Shown piece after piece: positions 49,604-59,296 of a stretch of DNA of 64,000 nucleotides. The translations under genes and the position numbers were made by a program. The stretch is from Clostridia bacterium (GTDB lineage Bacteria; Bacillota; Clostridia; Lachnospirales; Lachnospiraceae): contig CAJTAK010000021.1 in NCBI GenBank assembly GCA_910574255.1, positions 1-64,000 on the forward strand. The letters run 5' to 3'. Under the pieces are notes generated by a model. That model was not told the DNA's origin. It made no database searches and was given only the letters and a program-made list of their open reading frames with translations. The stretch's first letter is position 1, and the number at the start of each line of letters is the position of its first letter.

Positions 49604-50455
49604 ATGAAAAAGCTAGTAAAGACACTTGTAACATCAGCCCTGGTGCTTACCCTTGCAGTATCTCTGACAGCCTGCAAAAAAAGCGGCGGCTTAACAATCG
49701 CAGTACCAAACGACACGACCAACGAGGCACGTGCTCTGCTGCTCTTACAGGAACAGGGATATATCACCTTAAAGGATGGAGCAGGAATCACCGCAACCAT
49801 TCAGGACATTCAGGACAACCCCTATGACATTACGTTCAAAGAGGTAGAAGCAGCCCAGCTTCCCAATGTCCTCCAGGATGTAGACTATGCGGTTATCAAT
49901 TCCAACTATGCAATTGAGGCCGATTTGAATCCCATGACAGACGCACTGGCTATTGAGGGGTCATCCTCCGCATACAGCAATATTCTGGCAGTAAAAGAGG
50001 GAAATGAGTCCTCTGATGCCGTCAAAGCTCTGGTAGCGGCGCTGGAAAGCCAGAAGGTAGCGGATTTCATTACCGAAAAATATGAGGGTGCCGTAGTCAG
50101 CACCGTGGATGCGCCCACAGACGGTTTTGACGCTTCCGTAGATTATGCGGCTTTAGCCGGAACCACCATTTCCGTGGCAGCTTCTCCCACACCTCATGCA
50201 GAGATTCTGAAGGTGGCTCAGGAAATCCTGGCTGAGAAAGATATTACTCTGGACATTATTGAGTATACCGACTATGTACAGCCCAACAACGTGGTAGAGA
50301 GCGGAGAGGTTGACGCAAACTATTTCCAGCATACGCCGTATCTGGATGACTTCAATACTGAGAACGGAACCCATATTGTATCCGCATCTGCCGTTCATGT
50401 AGAGCCCATCGGCCTTTACGGAGGAAAGCAGTCCAGCCTGGATGCTATTAAATAA
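49604..50455 (+). CDS. metQ: methionine-binding lipoprotein (MetQ/NlpA family), circularly permuted
   Basis: A 283-residue lipoprotein with signal peptide and lipobox LTAC (Cys24). The mature protein starts with the segment that is normally C-terminal in MetQ: LTIAVPNDTTNEARALLLLQ (30-49), FKEVEAAQLPNVL, YAVINSNYAIEADLNP, ending ITEKYEGAVV (156-165). A linker (166-186) follows, then the normally N-terminal segment: ISVAASPTPHAEILKVAQEI, EYTDYVQPNNVVESGEVDAN, YFQHTPYLDDFN and VHVEPIGLYGGKQSSLDAIK at the end. The joined ends (LDAIK to LTIAVPND) are continuous in normal MetQ, so nothing is missing. The pocket motifs are all present, so D/L-methionine binding is plausible. Confidence 0.92.
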   Translation: MKKLVKTLVTSALVLTLAVSLTACKKSGGLTIAVPNDTTNEARALLLLQEQGYITLKDGAGITATIQDIQDNPYDITFKEVEAAQLPNVLQDVDYAVINSNYAIEADLNPMTDALAIEGSSSAYSNILAVKEGNESSDAVKALVAALESQKVADFITEKYEGAVVSTVDAPTDGFDASVDYAALAGTTISVAASPTPHAEILKVAQEILAEKDITLDIIEYTDYVQPNNVVESGEVDANYFQHTPYLDDFNTENGTHIVSASAVHVEPIGLYGGKQSSLDAIK

Positions 50456-50466
50456 CCGGAGGTTTT

Positions 50467-51477
50467 ATGATAGAGATAAAGAATCTTTCCAAAGAATTTG
50501 AGACAGCGGATGGAAAAGTGGAAGCTCTGAAAAACGTAAATCTTACCATTGGGGATGGGGATATCTACGGAATCATCGGCATGAGCGGTGCCGGAAAAAG
50601 TACGCTGGTTCGCTGCATCAATATGCTGGAACGTCCCACGGAGGGTACAGTACTCATTGACGGCTGTGACATGGGCGGCCTGTCAAAAGCGGAGCTTCGA
50701 AAAGTGCGCAGGGAAGTAACCATGATTTTTCAGGGCTTTAATCTGCTCATGCAGCGAACCTGCCTGAAAAATATCTGCTTCCCTCTGGAACTGGCGGGAG
50801 CAGATAAGGCAGAGGCGAAAAAACGTGCGCTGGAGCTTTTGGATATGGTAGGCTTACCGGACAAGGCCAATGCTTATCCGGCCCAGCTATCCGGCGGGCA
50901 GCAGCAGCGAATCGCCATTGCCCGGGCGCTGGCAACAGAGCCTAAGGTGCTGCTTTGTGATGAGGCAACCAGCGCCCTTGACCCTAAGACTACTCATTCC
51001 ATTTTGGAGTTAATTCGTGATATTAATGCCCGTCTTGGCATAACGGTGATTATTATTACCCATCAAATGAGCGTTGTGGAGGAGATTTGCAGCCATGTAG
51101 CCATTTTGGACGACGGCGAAGTAGTGGAGGAGGGCGTAGTAAGCACCGTATTTTCCAGTCCAAAATCCGCTGCGGCAAAGCGTCTGGTCTTCCCGGACGG
51201 TGCGGACGAGATTATGACAGAGACTCCGGGAGAGCGGCGGATCCGTGTGGTATTTAGCGGAGCTCTTGCGGCAAAGACACCGTTGATTGCTCAGATGGCT
51301 ATGGAAGAGAAGATTGCGGCAAGCATCTTAGGAGCTTCTACCCGGAGTATTGGGGACAAGGCCTATGGAAATATGCTGCTTGGAATCACAGGCGACGATG
51401 AGATGGTACATAGGGCTATGGAGTATCTTCGGGGCATAGAGGATGTACTGGTAGAGGAGGTGACGGATCATGTTTGA
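50467..51477 (+). CDS. metN: methionine ABC transporter ATPase
   Basis: A 336-residue ATPase with Walker [13 protein letters not shown] (about 38-49), Q-loop MIFQGFNLL, signature [12 protein letters not shown], Walker [14 protein letters not shown] and H-loop ITHQM. The C-terminal part (about 258-336, [20 protein letters not shown]) is the NIL domain that binds methionine and inhibits transport in MetN. It starts 11 bases after metQ and overlaps metI by 8 bases. The domain order is complete. Confidence 0.95.
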   Translation: MIEIKNLSKEFETADGKVEALKNVNLTIGDGDIYGIIGMSGAGKSTLVRCINMLERPTEGTVLIDGCDMGGLSKAELRKVRREVTMIFQGFNLLMQRTCLKNICFPLELAGADKAEAKKRALELLDMVGLPDKANAYPAQLSGGQQQRIAIARALATEPKVLLCDEATSALDPKTTHSILELIRDINARLGITVIIITHQMSVVEEICSHVAILDDGEVVEEGVVSTVFSSPKSAAAKRLVFPDGADEIMTETPGERRIRVVFSGALAAKTPLIAQMAMEEKIAASILGASTRSIGDKAYGNMLLGITGDDEMVHRAMEYLRGIEDVLVEEVTDHV

Positions 51478-52171
51478 TAAGCTGTTTTCGCCGGAGGTAA
51501 TCGAAGAAACCCTCTGGATTCTGCAAAATGAAATCCCTCTGGCAGTTTGGGAGACCATCTATGTGACCGTGCTGGCTACGGCCTTTGCCATTATTCTTGG
51601 CCTGCCTTTGGGCGTGCTTTTGGTAGTGGGAGAGAAGGACGGCGTGCTGCCGCTTCCCAAAGGCGTTATGCATGTACTGAATATTTTTATCAATTTACTC
51701 AGGTCTGTGCCTTTCTTGATATTAATGATTATGGTATTTCCCATTACAAGGCTGATTGTGGGAACTGCAGTAGGAACCACGGCTTCCATCGTTCCGCTGG
51801 TAATTGCGGCCTTTCCCTTTGTGGCCCGTCTGGTGGAGAGCAGCCTTCGTGAAGTGAATCCCAATATTATTGAGATGGCTCAGAGTATGGGAGCATCCCC
51901 TTTTCAGATAATTGTAAAGGTGCTGATTCCGGAGAGCGTACCCTCTCTTATGTCTAATTTTACCATAGCTGTCACTACAATTCTGGGCTATTCTGCCATG
52001 AGCGGCATCATTGGCGGGGGCGGCCTTGGAAAGATAGCCATTAACTATGGCTATTATCGCTATAAATACTTGGTAATGCTGATTGCGGTAATTTTGCTGA
52101 TTATTCTGGTACAGATTTTCCAGAGTGCAGGCACTCGGATTTCTGTGAAATCAGATAAGCGTTTGAAATAG
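51470..52171 (+). CDS. metI: methionine ABC transporter permease
   Basis: A 233-residue permease with five membrane helices and the conserved coupling region EMAQSMGASPFQIIVKVLIP (about 140-160), which contacts MetN. It is full length for MetI. It is the last gene of the operon and overlaps metN by 8 bases; GAGGAGGTGACGG precedes the ATG. Confidence 0.95.
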   Translation: MFDKLFSPEVIEETLWILQNEIPLAVWETIYVTVLATAFAIILGLPLGVLLVVGEKDGVLPLPKGVMHVLNIFINLLRSVPFLILMIMVFPITRLIVGTAVGTTASIVPLVIAAFPFVARLVESSLREVNPNIIEMAQSMGASPFQIIVKVLIPESVPSLMSNFTIAVTTILGYSAMSGIIGGGGLGKIAINYGYYRYKYLVMLIAVILLIILVQIFQSAGTRISVKSDKRLK

Positions 52172-52467
52172 AAAAGTAAGTACCAGCATATTCACTGGTT
52201 TTATTAACTGAGAGGATAAAGTTCATTTCTGTAAACAGTAACGAAAGTTCAAAGCTATTGATGATTTGTCGAACGAAAAGAGTAGACATAAAATGGAAAA
52301 GATGTTATATTTTCAAATAACAGCTTTTCCATTTTTGATCTATGCCCTACAGGTATTCGCAAATGCCTGCCGATTCAGCAGATCAAAATCAAATTTTAGC
52401 GAAAATCTGCACAAATCTGTGCTAATTATTCCAAAGAACAAGACAAAAAGAAAAGGAGGTACAAAAA
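52172..52467. other. intergenic region, nothing clear
   Basis: AT-rich with short frames but no supported gene. AAAAGGAGGTAC at its end is the ribosome site of the next gene. No strong terminator after metI was seen. Confidence 0.35.
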
Positions 52468-52926
52468 ATGATCGGCCTGGAGGCCATAAAAAGCTGTCTG
52501 ATATTTTTTGTTCTGCTTGCGGCAGCATGGACGGATATCAGTAGGATGCGTATTCCAAACTGGCTCATAGGGACAGGATGGATTCTACGCATACCATTCT
52601 TTATAGCAGAATGGGGCCTGGGAGGGAAAGGAGCATTAATACAGGGAGGAAGAGAGCTGGCGGGAAGTGTATTTCTGATCCTCGGGCTTGCTCTTTTAGC
52701 CGTTCTTAGCCGGCATGGACTTGGCTTTGGGGATGTAAAGCTTTTGGGAACAGTTGCATTGTATGGAGGAATCGAACAAACCCTTGTATGCCTGCTGTAT
52801 GGACTGTTTCTGTCTGCCGGTATTAGTCTGGCTTTATTAGCATTCAGAAAAATAAATCGCAAGGACAGGCTTCCTCTCGCACCCTTTTTTCTGGCAGGTT
52901 ATCTGTTCCGGCTTTTTATACATTAA
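52468..52926 (+). CDS. prepilin peptidase, A24 family (TadV/CpaA-like)
   Basis: A 152-residue membrane aspartic protease with about five helices. The two catalytic Asp residues are Asp23 in TDISRMRIPNW and Asp89 in GLGFGDVKLLG, the paired motifs of the A24 family. The short form lacks the N-methylation domain, as in TadV/CpaA of Flp/Tad pili. Its substrates would be prepilins; none was found in the window, but the next genes (kinase, Ig-repeat protein) also concern the envelope. AAAAGGAGG precedes the ATG. Confidence 0.85.
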   Translation: MIGLEAIKSCLIFFVLLAAAWTDISRMRIPNWLIGTGWILRIPFFIAEWGLGGKGALIQGGRELAGSVFLILGLALLAVLSRHGLGFGDVKLLGTVALYGGIEQTLVCLLYGLFLSAGISLALLAFRKINRKDRLPLAPFFLAGYLFRLFIH

Positions 52927-53070
52927 GGGATACCCAAGGGCAAGGACACAGCCCTAACACATACCCCGGAAGCATATTTGCAGAAGCCGTAAGGTATTGG
53001 GAGCAAAAAGGAAAAAGCTGTATATATTTCATAGAAAAGGAGATGGTTTGGACTGCTGAAAACAGGCACT

Positions 53071-54783
53071 TTGATTGATGGCAAATACAAAATTTTGTCC
53101 AGAATCGGTCAGGGCGGTATGAGCACAGTCTACCTGGCCATCAATGAAAAGGCTAATAAGACCTGGGCTGTCAAGGAGGTGCGCAGGGAAACGGGACTGG
53201 GGATAGAATTGGTCCGGGAGCGTCTGATGGCTGAGGCAGAGCTCTTAAAACATCTTCGTCATCCCAGACTTCCGGCTATTGTGGATGTAATAGACGAAGG
53301 AGAAAGACTTCTGATTGTGATGGATTACATTGAAGGCAGAACGCTTCAGGAAGTGTTGGACAATGAGGGAGCTCAATCCCAGAAGCAGGTGCTTGTCTGG
53401 GGAAGAGAGCTCTGTGAAGTATTGCTCTACCTTCATCAGCAGAATCCATCTGTCATTTACCGTGATCTTAAGCCTTCCAATATTATGCTTCAGCCGGACG
53501 GAAGCCTGAAACTGATTGATTTTGGAACGGCACGGGAAATCGGGGATTCTCATGTCAGGGACGATACCATTTGTCTGGGTACGCCAGGTTATGCAGCGCC
53601 GGAGCAGTGGGGCGGCTGCGGACAGACAGATGTGCGTACAGACATTTATTGCCTGGGGACTGTTCTGCATCAACTTGTGACCGGGCAGGATCCAAGGAAG
53701 GAACCTTACGGGCTTTATCCAATCCGCCGCTTTCGTCCTGAACTGTCTGCCGGCTTGGAGGAAATATTAGAAAAATGTACCAGGAAGGATCCAAAAGAGA
53801 GGTTTCAAAGCTGTCAGGAGCTTATTTATGCTCTGGAACATTATGAGGAAATGGATATTCGCTGGCGAAGAAAACAAAAAAGGCGGCTGGGAATTTTTTT
53901 CTGTACTGTATTGGCAGCTTTTCTGTGCTTCTGCATTGGGATTTACGGATGGAACATGGAAAAACGTCTCATAACGGACACTTATCAGGCATGGCTGGAA
54001 CAGGCCCTATCGGCCGCAGGACAGGAAGAAAAAATAGCTGCCTATGAGGAGGCGATTCGTTTGAATCCCTCCAGAGGGGAAGCATATTCGGAACTGTTAA
54101 ATCGGGTGTTTCTGACGGCGGAAAAGAACGGCACTATCTCCTTTACCAGACAGGAGGATGAGGAAATCCGGAGGATTTTAAATGAGAGGGCTTCTGACGG
54201 GAGAACCTTTGAGATGCATTTAAAAGAAAATCAGGAGGCTTATGAGCATCTGGCCTATGAGCTTGGGCTTGCCTATTATTACGACTATGAGGGAGAAGGC
54301 AGCAAAGCCTATGCTGTGAAATGGCTGAATATTGCAGCAGAATCAGAGACATTGCCCCGAACTTTTCAGGAGCGGGCTCTGCGTTTGAGCGCTATCGGGA
54401 CTTATTACAGTCAAATTGGACAGGTAAACCGGGCAGGAGATGTGAAGATTTCCTACGAAGATTACTGGAGGGATTTAACAGAACTGGCTTCCGGAAATCT
54501 GGTTCAGCTTGACAATGCTGTTACGGCTCTTCGTATGTATCAGGAATTGGCCTCTCAGATTCACGGAAGAGCTTTGGAATTTCGGCAGGCAGGAATTTTG
54601 AAGGAAGAACTGGAGGAACAGCTTTTGGAGATTCAAGAGCATTTGAGAGATGACTTTGCAGACACCAATTGGGATGAGCCTGGATTGGAAGAAATGCAAA
54701 GCAGGCTTGTCTATCTGCTGCGGGAGGCCAGACGCCAGATACAGATAGTTTATGAAGAACGGGTTTCCCTGCCGGATTATTAA
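53071..54783 (+). CDS. transmembrane Ser/Thr protein kinase
   Basis: A 570-residue PknB-like kinase. The kinase domain (about 1-262) has the glycine loop IGQGGMSTVYLA, Lys in WAVKEV, catalytic YRDLKPSNIML (YRD for HRD), DFG in LIDFGTARE and APEQW. A helix (about 277-297) leads to an outer domain of helical TPR-like repeats (for example EEKIAAYEEAIRLNPSRGEA). TTG 53071 lacks a nearby ribosome site. AAAAGGAG at 53035-53042 sits 10-13 bases from in-frame CTG codons 53053 and 53056, which would add LKTG T(L), the usual kinase start; so initiation at CTG is possible. Confidence 0.9.
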   Translation: MIDGKYKILSRIGQGGMSTVYLAINEKANKTWAVKEVRRETGLGIELVRERLMAEAELLKHLRHPRLPAIVDVIDEGERLLIVMDYIEGRTLQEVLDNEGAQSQKQVLVWGRELCEVLLYLHQQNPSVIYRDLKPSNIMLQPDGSLKLIDFGTAREIGDSHVRDDTICLGTPGYAAPEQWGGCGQTDVRTDIYCLGTVLHQLVTGQDPRKEPYGLYPIRRFRPELSAGLEEILEKCTRKDPKERFQSCQELIYALEHYEEMDIRWRRKQKRRLGIFFCTVLAAFLCFCIGIYGWNMEKRLITDTYQAWLEQALSAAGQEEKIAAYEEAIRLNPSRGEAYSELLNRVFLTAEKNGTISFTRQEDEEIRRILNERASDGRTFEMHLKENQEAYEHLAYELGLAYYYDYEGEGSKAYAVKWLNIAAESETLPRTFQERALRLSAIGTYYSQIGQVNRAGDVKISYEDYWRDLTELASGNLVQLDNAVTALRMYQELASQIHGRALEFRQAGILKEELEEQLLEIQEHLRDDFADTNWDEPGLEEMQSRLVYLLREARRQIQIVYEERVSLPDY

Positions 54784-54801
54784 AAGGCAGCAGGGAGGGG
54801 C

Positions 54802-54840
54802 ATCCCTCTATGCACAAAAATATGTGCAGGAAAGGAGAGA
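54802..54840 (+). repeat. degenerate fourth copy of the hairpin repeat before a start codon
   Basis: ATCCCTCTATGCACAAAAAT, ATGTGCAGGAAAGGAGAG: a match to the repeats at 18984-19170, again ending in the Shine-Dalgarno of the next gene (ATG 54844). GCACA/TGTGC forms the small stem. Confidence 0.6.
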
Positions 54841-54843
54841 AAT

Positions 54844-57800
54844 ATGGAGTATGCAGAACGACAGTTAGAGATATATCATAACATGTGGATTTTTTTCGGA
54901 ATAGCGGCAATGGTATTATTGGCAGTGGCGGCAGTAATGTTTATCTGCTTTCGGATTCCTGCGCTTATTGGAAAAAGGCGTTGGATTCTGATAATGGCCT
55001 GTGTGCTTGTATTGCAGGGAGGACAAGTCAGCAGTCTGAATGTTCAGGCAAAGGAAGCGGCAGTACAGGAATGGGAAGAGGTAAAAGAGATAAGGGAATC
55101 AGACAGAACAGAGGAACCCGAGACGACGGAAGAACCAAAGGAAACGGAAGAACCAAAGGAACCAGAAGAACCAGAAGATATCACGGCACCGGAAATTCTG
55201 ATTATATGGAAAGATTGGAATGGAAATGAATTGGAATCAGAGGATTATTACCAAACCGGAGAAGAATTGTTCATGGAATTGATGATACAGGAAGAAAATC
55301 TGGATCCGGAGAAAACGAGAATCTATCTGGAAGCGTCTAACGCTTCCGGAGAACCTCTGGATACCCCAGAGATTCAGCAAATCCACGGAAAAACCTGGAG
55401 CCAGTTAAAAGAATTGGCAGAACAAAAAGAAGCATGCTGCTGGACATTACAGGAGGAACCTGGCTTATTCAGTCTGAGGCTTCAACTGACAACAGAAGCT
55501 AATTACCATGTATCAGCACAAATACAAGACAAATCCGAAAATATTCCGGAGGACAGTGCGGAAGGTTATGTAAGCTTAGGAGACTTTTGCTTAGATCGAA
55601 CTGCCCCCATGCTTTCCCGGCAGGATGGAATCACCTTAACGGCAGAAGAGCAGACCTTTTTGGAAAAACTAATAAATCAAGTTACCTTTGGATATTTCTG
55701 CCAGCCGGATTTGACAGTCAAAATTCAAGCCTCTGATCTCGTCAGTGGTGTGGGAGGAATTACATATGTTTGTGAGGGGATAGGAGGAGAGGAAAAACCG
55801 GAAGATTTTATGTTAACCGGAACGGCGGAGCATGCAGGAGCGCTTACATATGAGGAAAAGGGCATGAAAGCATATACAGTTTTTTCCCTTCCTTCCTCCT
55901 TCCAGGGAATCATTCGAGCCAAAGCCTGGGATCGGGCGGGAACCGTACAGAACGAATGGACAGAGACAGAGGGATTGCTGATAGAATCGGAGCAGATGCA
56001 CAAAAAAACATCTGATGCCAGAGTCTTTCTGGAGGACACAAAAGGAGGCAGAGGCGGTTTTTACCGGGAGGATGTGAGTTTACGGTTTGTGATGGAGGAT
56101 ACCTTTTCGGGAATTCGTTCAATACAGCTTCAAGCCGGAAATCAGGAGGCTGTGCTGAAATTTGAAGAGGCAGGCCAGGAGATTCAAAGAACAGCAGAGC
56201 ACATTTTAACCATTCCGGCTTCTGAAAATAATCAGAACGAAATCTCCATTTCCGGAAGCCTTACGGATTTTGCAGGCCATATTACGGAACTTGCAGAAAT
56301 CCCAGTGATTCATATAGATACAAAACCGCCAGAGGTGAAGGTGGAATGGCTGAATCAAAATGTAAGAAATGAAAAGTACTATCAGGCAGATCAGACAGCC
56401 CGTATTACAGTAAAGGAGAGAAACTTTAATCCAGATTGGGTACAGCTTGAACTTACAGGAATGGAAACAGCAGTCTTAACCTGGACACACCAGGCGGGAA
56501 AAGGCTGCAGCGGCGCATCCGATCCTGAAAGCCTTTGCCACAGTGATAACTGTACTTGGACAGCAGAGCTTCTTTTTGATAAGGATGGAGAGTATTCCTT
56601 CAGCTTTTCCTGTCAGGATTCCGCTGGAAATAGAGGAAGCTATGAGAAAACGGATACCTTTATTATTGACAAGACACCGCCGGTTTTACAGGTACATTGG
56701 GATGACTCAGAGGCTGTTCATGATCATTATTATTCCAGGGAACGCAGTGCAGTCCTGGAAGTAAGAGAACGAAATCTTTGCCCTGAGGATTTGAAAATTT
56801 CCATGGCCGCATACTATAAAGGAGAAGCTATTTCCGGTCCGGAGCCTGGGCTGCTGCGCCAGTGGGAGGAAGAAAGCTGGAGAGCCGGGATTACCTTTTG
56901 TGAGGACGGCAGGTTTCAATGGGAGATTCACTGTGCAGATTTGGCCGGAAATGAGGCTGTTCCTTATGTATCTGAGGAATTTGTGATTGATCAGACGCCT
57001 CCGGAGATTGTCTTCGAAGGAGTGGCGGACTGCTCGGCCAATCGGGAAACAGTTGCCCCAAGGCTTAAGGTGACAGATGCAAATTTTGATCCGGAGCAGA
57101 CAAGGGTAAGACTCACAGGAAGCAATGGGACAGGAGAGCTTCCGGCCTGGGCACAGAGTAATGAGGAATACGGTTTTACTCTTCTCTGGGGAGACTTTGA
57201 ACAGGTTCCGGAAAATGACGATCTGTACCGTATTAAGGCGAAAGCCGGCGATCTGGCAGGAAATGTCACAGAGACGGAGCTCTTCTTCTCTGTAAACCGT
57301 TTCGGATCGGTCTATGAACTGGAGGAAGCTACAGCACGTTTGGCCGGCCAGGGAGGAAGCCGCTACGCTTCCCAGGAGCCGGAGCTTGTGATTACTGAAT
57401 ATAATCCGGATTTTCTGGATTGCTATCGGGTGACCAGCAGCCGGGAAGGAGAGACGGTGGAGCTTAAGGAGGGCAGGGATTATCAGGTAGAAAAAGCAGG
57501 GAGAAAGGATACCTGGAAAACATATCGCTATCGGATTGGAAAAGAAAATTTTCAGAAAGAGGGTATTTATCTGGTAACATTATATTCTGAGGATCGGGCA
57601 AAAAACGCTTCCACGAATGGAATAAAAGGGAAAAGCCTGGAATTTATTGTAGACAAGACTGGTCCCAGTATAGTGGTGACAGGTGTAACAGATCGGGAAC
57701 GTATTCGGGGAAAACACTTGGAGATACAGGCAGACATTCGGGACGCTTTTGCTCTTGCAGGAGCACAGGTTTATCTGAATGGACAGTGCGTGGCAGCCTA

Positions 57801-58077
57801 TGACAGAGAGACACTTAAGGAGTTGGATGGAATGCTTACATGTCCCGTTTCCGGTGCAAAGGCATGGCAGACTTTTGCTGTAAAAGCATGGGATGAGGCC
57901 GGCAATCTGACAGAGACAGAATCGATTCGCTTTTTGGTGACAGAACAGATTCGCTTCCGGTTTCCCGGGGATGATGAACCAGAGACTGTATACATAATAT
58001 TTTCTGTGGGATTGCTGCTTTTAACAGGAGTCTGCCTGACAGCAGCCGGAAGGATTCGAAGAAGGCTTCGAATGTGA
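54844..58077 (+). CDS. large surface protein with Ig-like repeats
   Basis: A 1077-residue protein. Two helices (about 16-37 and 47-66) at the N-terminus are followed by an acidic Pro/Glu/Thr linker (about 75-115, EEPKETEEPKEPEEPE). At least five Ig-like domains of the Ig_3-like type follow, each opening with a phrase such as IDTKPPEVKVEW, IDKTPPVLQVHW, IDQTPPEIVFEG or VDKTGPSIVVTG and containing CADLAGNE or CQDSAGNRG type ends. A C-terminal helix (about 1050-1070) ends in RRRLRM. Probably a membrane-anchored cell-surface protein, possibly phosphorylated or scaffolded by the upstream kinase; this is inference from position. Confidence 0.75.
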   Translation: MEYAERQLEIYHNMWIFFGIAAMVLLAVAAVMFICFRIPALIGKRRWILIMACVLVLQGGQVSSLNVQAKEAAVQEWEEVKEIRESDRTEEPETTEEPKETEEPKEPEEPEDITAPEILIIWKDWNGNELESEDYYQTGEELFMELMIQEENLDPEKTRIYLEASNASGEPLDTPEIQQIHGKTWSQLKELAEQKEACCWTLQEEPGLFSLRLQLTTEANYHVSAQIQDKSENIPEDSAEGYVSLGDFCLDRTAPMLSRQDGITLTAEEQTFLEKLINQVTFGYFCQPDLTVKIQASDLVSGVGGITYVCEGIGGEEKPEDFMLTGTAEHAGALTYEEKGMKAYTVFSLPSSFQGIIRAKAWDRAGTVQNEWTETEGLLIESEQMHKKTSDARVFLEDTKGGRGGFYREDVSLRFVMEDTFSGIRSIQLQAGNQEAVLKFEEAGQEIQRTAEHILTIPASENNQNEISISGSLTDFAGHITELAEIPVIHIDTKPPEVKVEWLNQNVRNEKYYQADQTARITVKERNFNPDWVQLELTGMETAVLTWTHQAGKGCSGASDPESLCHSDNCTWTAELLFDKDGEYSFSFSCQDSAGNRGSYEKTDTFIIDKTPPVLQVHWDDSEAVHDHYYSRERSAVLEVRERNLCPEDLKISMAAYYKGEAISGPEPGLLRQWEEESWRAGITFCEDGRFQWEIHCADLAGNEAVPYVSEEFVIDQTPPEIVFEGVADCSANRETVAPRLKVTDANFDPEQTRVRLTGSNGTGELPAWAQSNEEYGFTLLWGDFEQVPENDDLYRIKAKAGDLAGNVTETELFFSVNRFGSVYELEEATARLAGQGGSRYASQEPELVITEYNPDFLDCYRVTSSREGETVELKEGRDYQVEKAGRKDTWKTYRYRIGKENFQKEGIYLVTLYSEDRAKNASTNGIKGKSLEFIVDKTGPSIVVTGVTDRERIRGKHLEIQADIRDAFALAGAQVYLNGQCVAAYDRETLKELDGMLTCPVSGAKAWQTFAVKAWDEAGNLTETESIRFLVTEQIRFRFPGDDEPETVYIIFSVGLLLLTGVCLTAAGRIRRRLRM

Positions 58078-58220
58078 GGTTTAATGCCTTAAGAAGAAAG
58101 CTGCATAGAGCAGCAAAATAGAGTTTTCTTTTAAAATTGAATTATCCAGGTGCTTTTAGACATATTTTCCACTTCTGTTACATTACAATTAGTAATCGTG
58201 AAAAATAGAAGGGGATTTTT

Positions 58221-58951
58221 ATGAAGAAAATTTGTATCTTCCTCCTTGTTTTATGTCTTGGTCTGCATACTCCGGCGCTTTTGGCACAGGCATCCGGGGG
58301 AGAAGACATGGAAGAAACAGAGGGACAGGAGAGCATACAGCCAGAGGGAACGCAGGGAGAAAATGATGTGAACAGCTCTCCGGCGGAAACGCAGGAACAG
58401 ACAAGGGAGAGCACTTCCTTGTCAGAGGAACAGGGACAGGAGAGCGAGACAACGGAGACAGAAACGGAAGCCCAGGTGCAAAGCACGGCTTATGAGTTAC
58501 CGGAGAAAGCAGCACCGGGAGAAAAGCTGCCGGGAAAGGAAGTGGCGGAATCTATATTGGGAAGGCTGGCTCAGGCGGAACAGGCCCCAGGGGAAGGCGG
58601 AGGGGAAAATTCCCCAAATTCAGGGGATGAGACAACAACGACGACAGGGGACAGCATCGGAATCACCGCTCCCTCCGCAATTCTTATGGAGGCTTCCACA
58701 GGAACCGTAGTATTGGAGAAAAATGCCCATGAAAAGCTTCCGCCGGCCAGCGTGACCAAGGTCATGACCCTGCTTTTGATTTTTGATGCCGTTTCCCAGG
58801 GGAAAATCAAGCTGGAGGATACGGTGACTACTTCCGCTTATGCGGCTTCCATGGGAGGTTCTCAGGTTTTTCTGGAGGAGGGTGAGACTCAGAGTGTGGA
58901 TACTATGATCAAGTGCATTTCGGTGGCTTCGGCAAATGATGCATGTGTAGC
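58221..58951 (+). pseudogene. D-alanyl-D-alanine carboxypeptidase gene interrupted by an integrative element
   Basis: A DacF/PBP5-type gene. Signal peptide (residues 1-24), an acidic Glu/Thr linker (30-130), then the peptidase S11 domain with the active-site motif PASVTKVM (Ser177, Lys180) and SASANDACVA-like second motif (Ser237, Asn239 in ASANDA). After about residue 244 the sequence departs into YRYSRRRRILAKC and stops at 59027; the KTG motif and the rest of the domain are missing. The break near 58952 coincides with the start of AT-rich mobile DNA. The truncated product lacks the KTG box and should be inactive. Confidence 0.8.
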
Positions 58952-58952
58952 A

Positions 58953-59296
58953 TATAGATATAGTAGACGTAGAAGAATCCTTGCAAAATGTACATTTTTT
59001 AATCGATCAAAAAGGTTGGGACATTAGCATAAGTCCATTATCAGTTGTAGAAATATGATTGATAGTGGGCTTATTTAATGCCTTAATTACTACTCTCATA
59101 AAATCCCTGTAAAACCCCTGTATGAGCCGCACAGAGCCTTACAAGGGCATTCTGTAACCGCAATCCCACAGTAACTTGAAAGTACAGTTTCATTGCCGGA
59201 AAGGAGGATGCATGACATTAGATATTTGAAATTTGAAATTTAAAAGAAGAATTGATTATTAATTACTACATGACAAAATATGGAGGTAAAAGAAAA
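58953..59296 (+). other. terminal non-coding region of the element
   Basis: Between the junction and the first element gene no supported coding frame is seen. It contains short inverted segments around 59000-59060 and CTGGAAA-type sequences near 59195; AAAATATGGAGGTAAAAG at the end serves the HU-like gene. Recombination sites of the element should lie here. Confidence 0.4.

Noticed and set aside
52266-52544. 92-residue forward frame between metI and the prepilin peptidase gene
   Set aside because: No ribosome site, ends within the next gene in another frame, no family likeness.
54885-55229. 114-residue frame at the start of the Ig-repeat protein gene
   Set aside because: An alternative-frame shadow of the surface protein gene, produced by its repetitive Glu/Pro codons.
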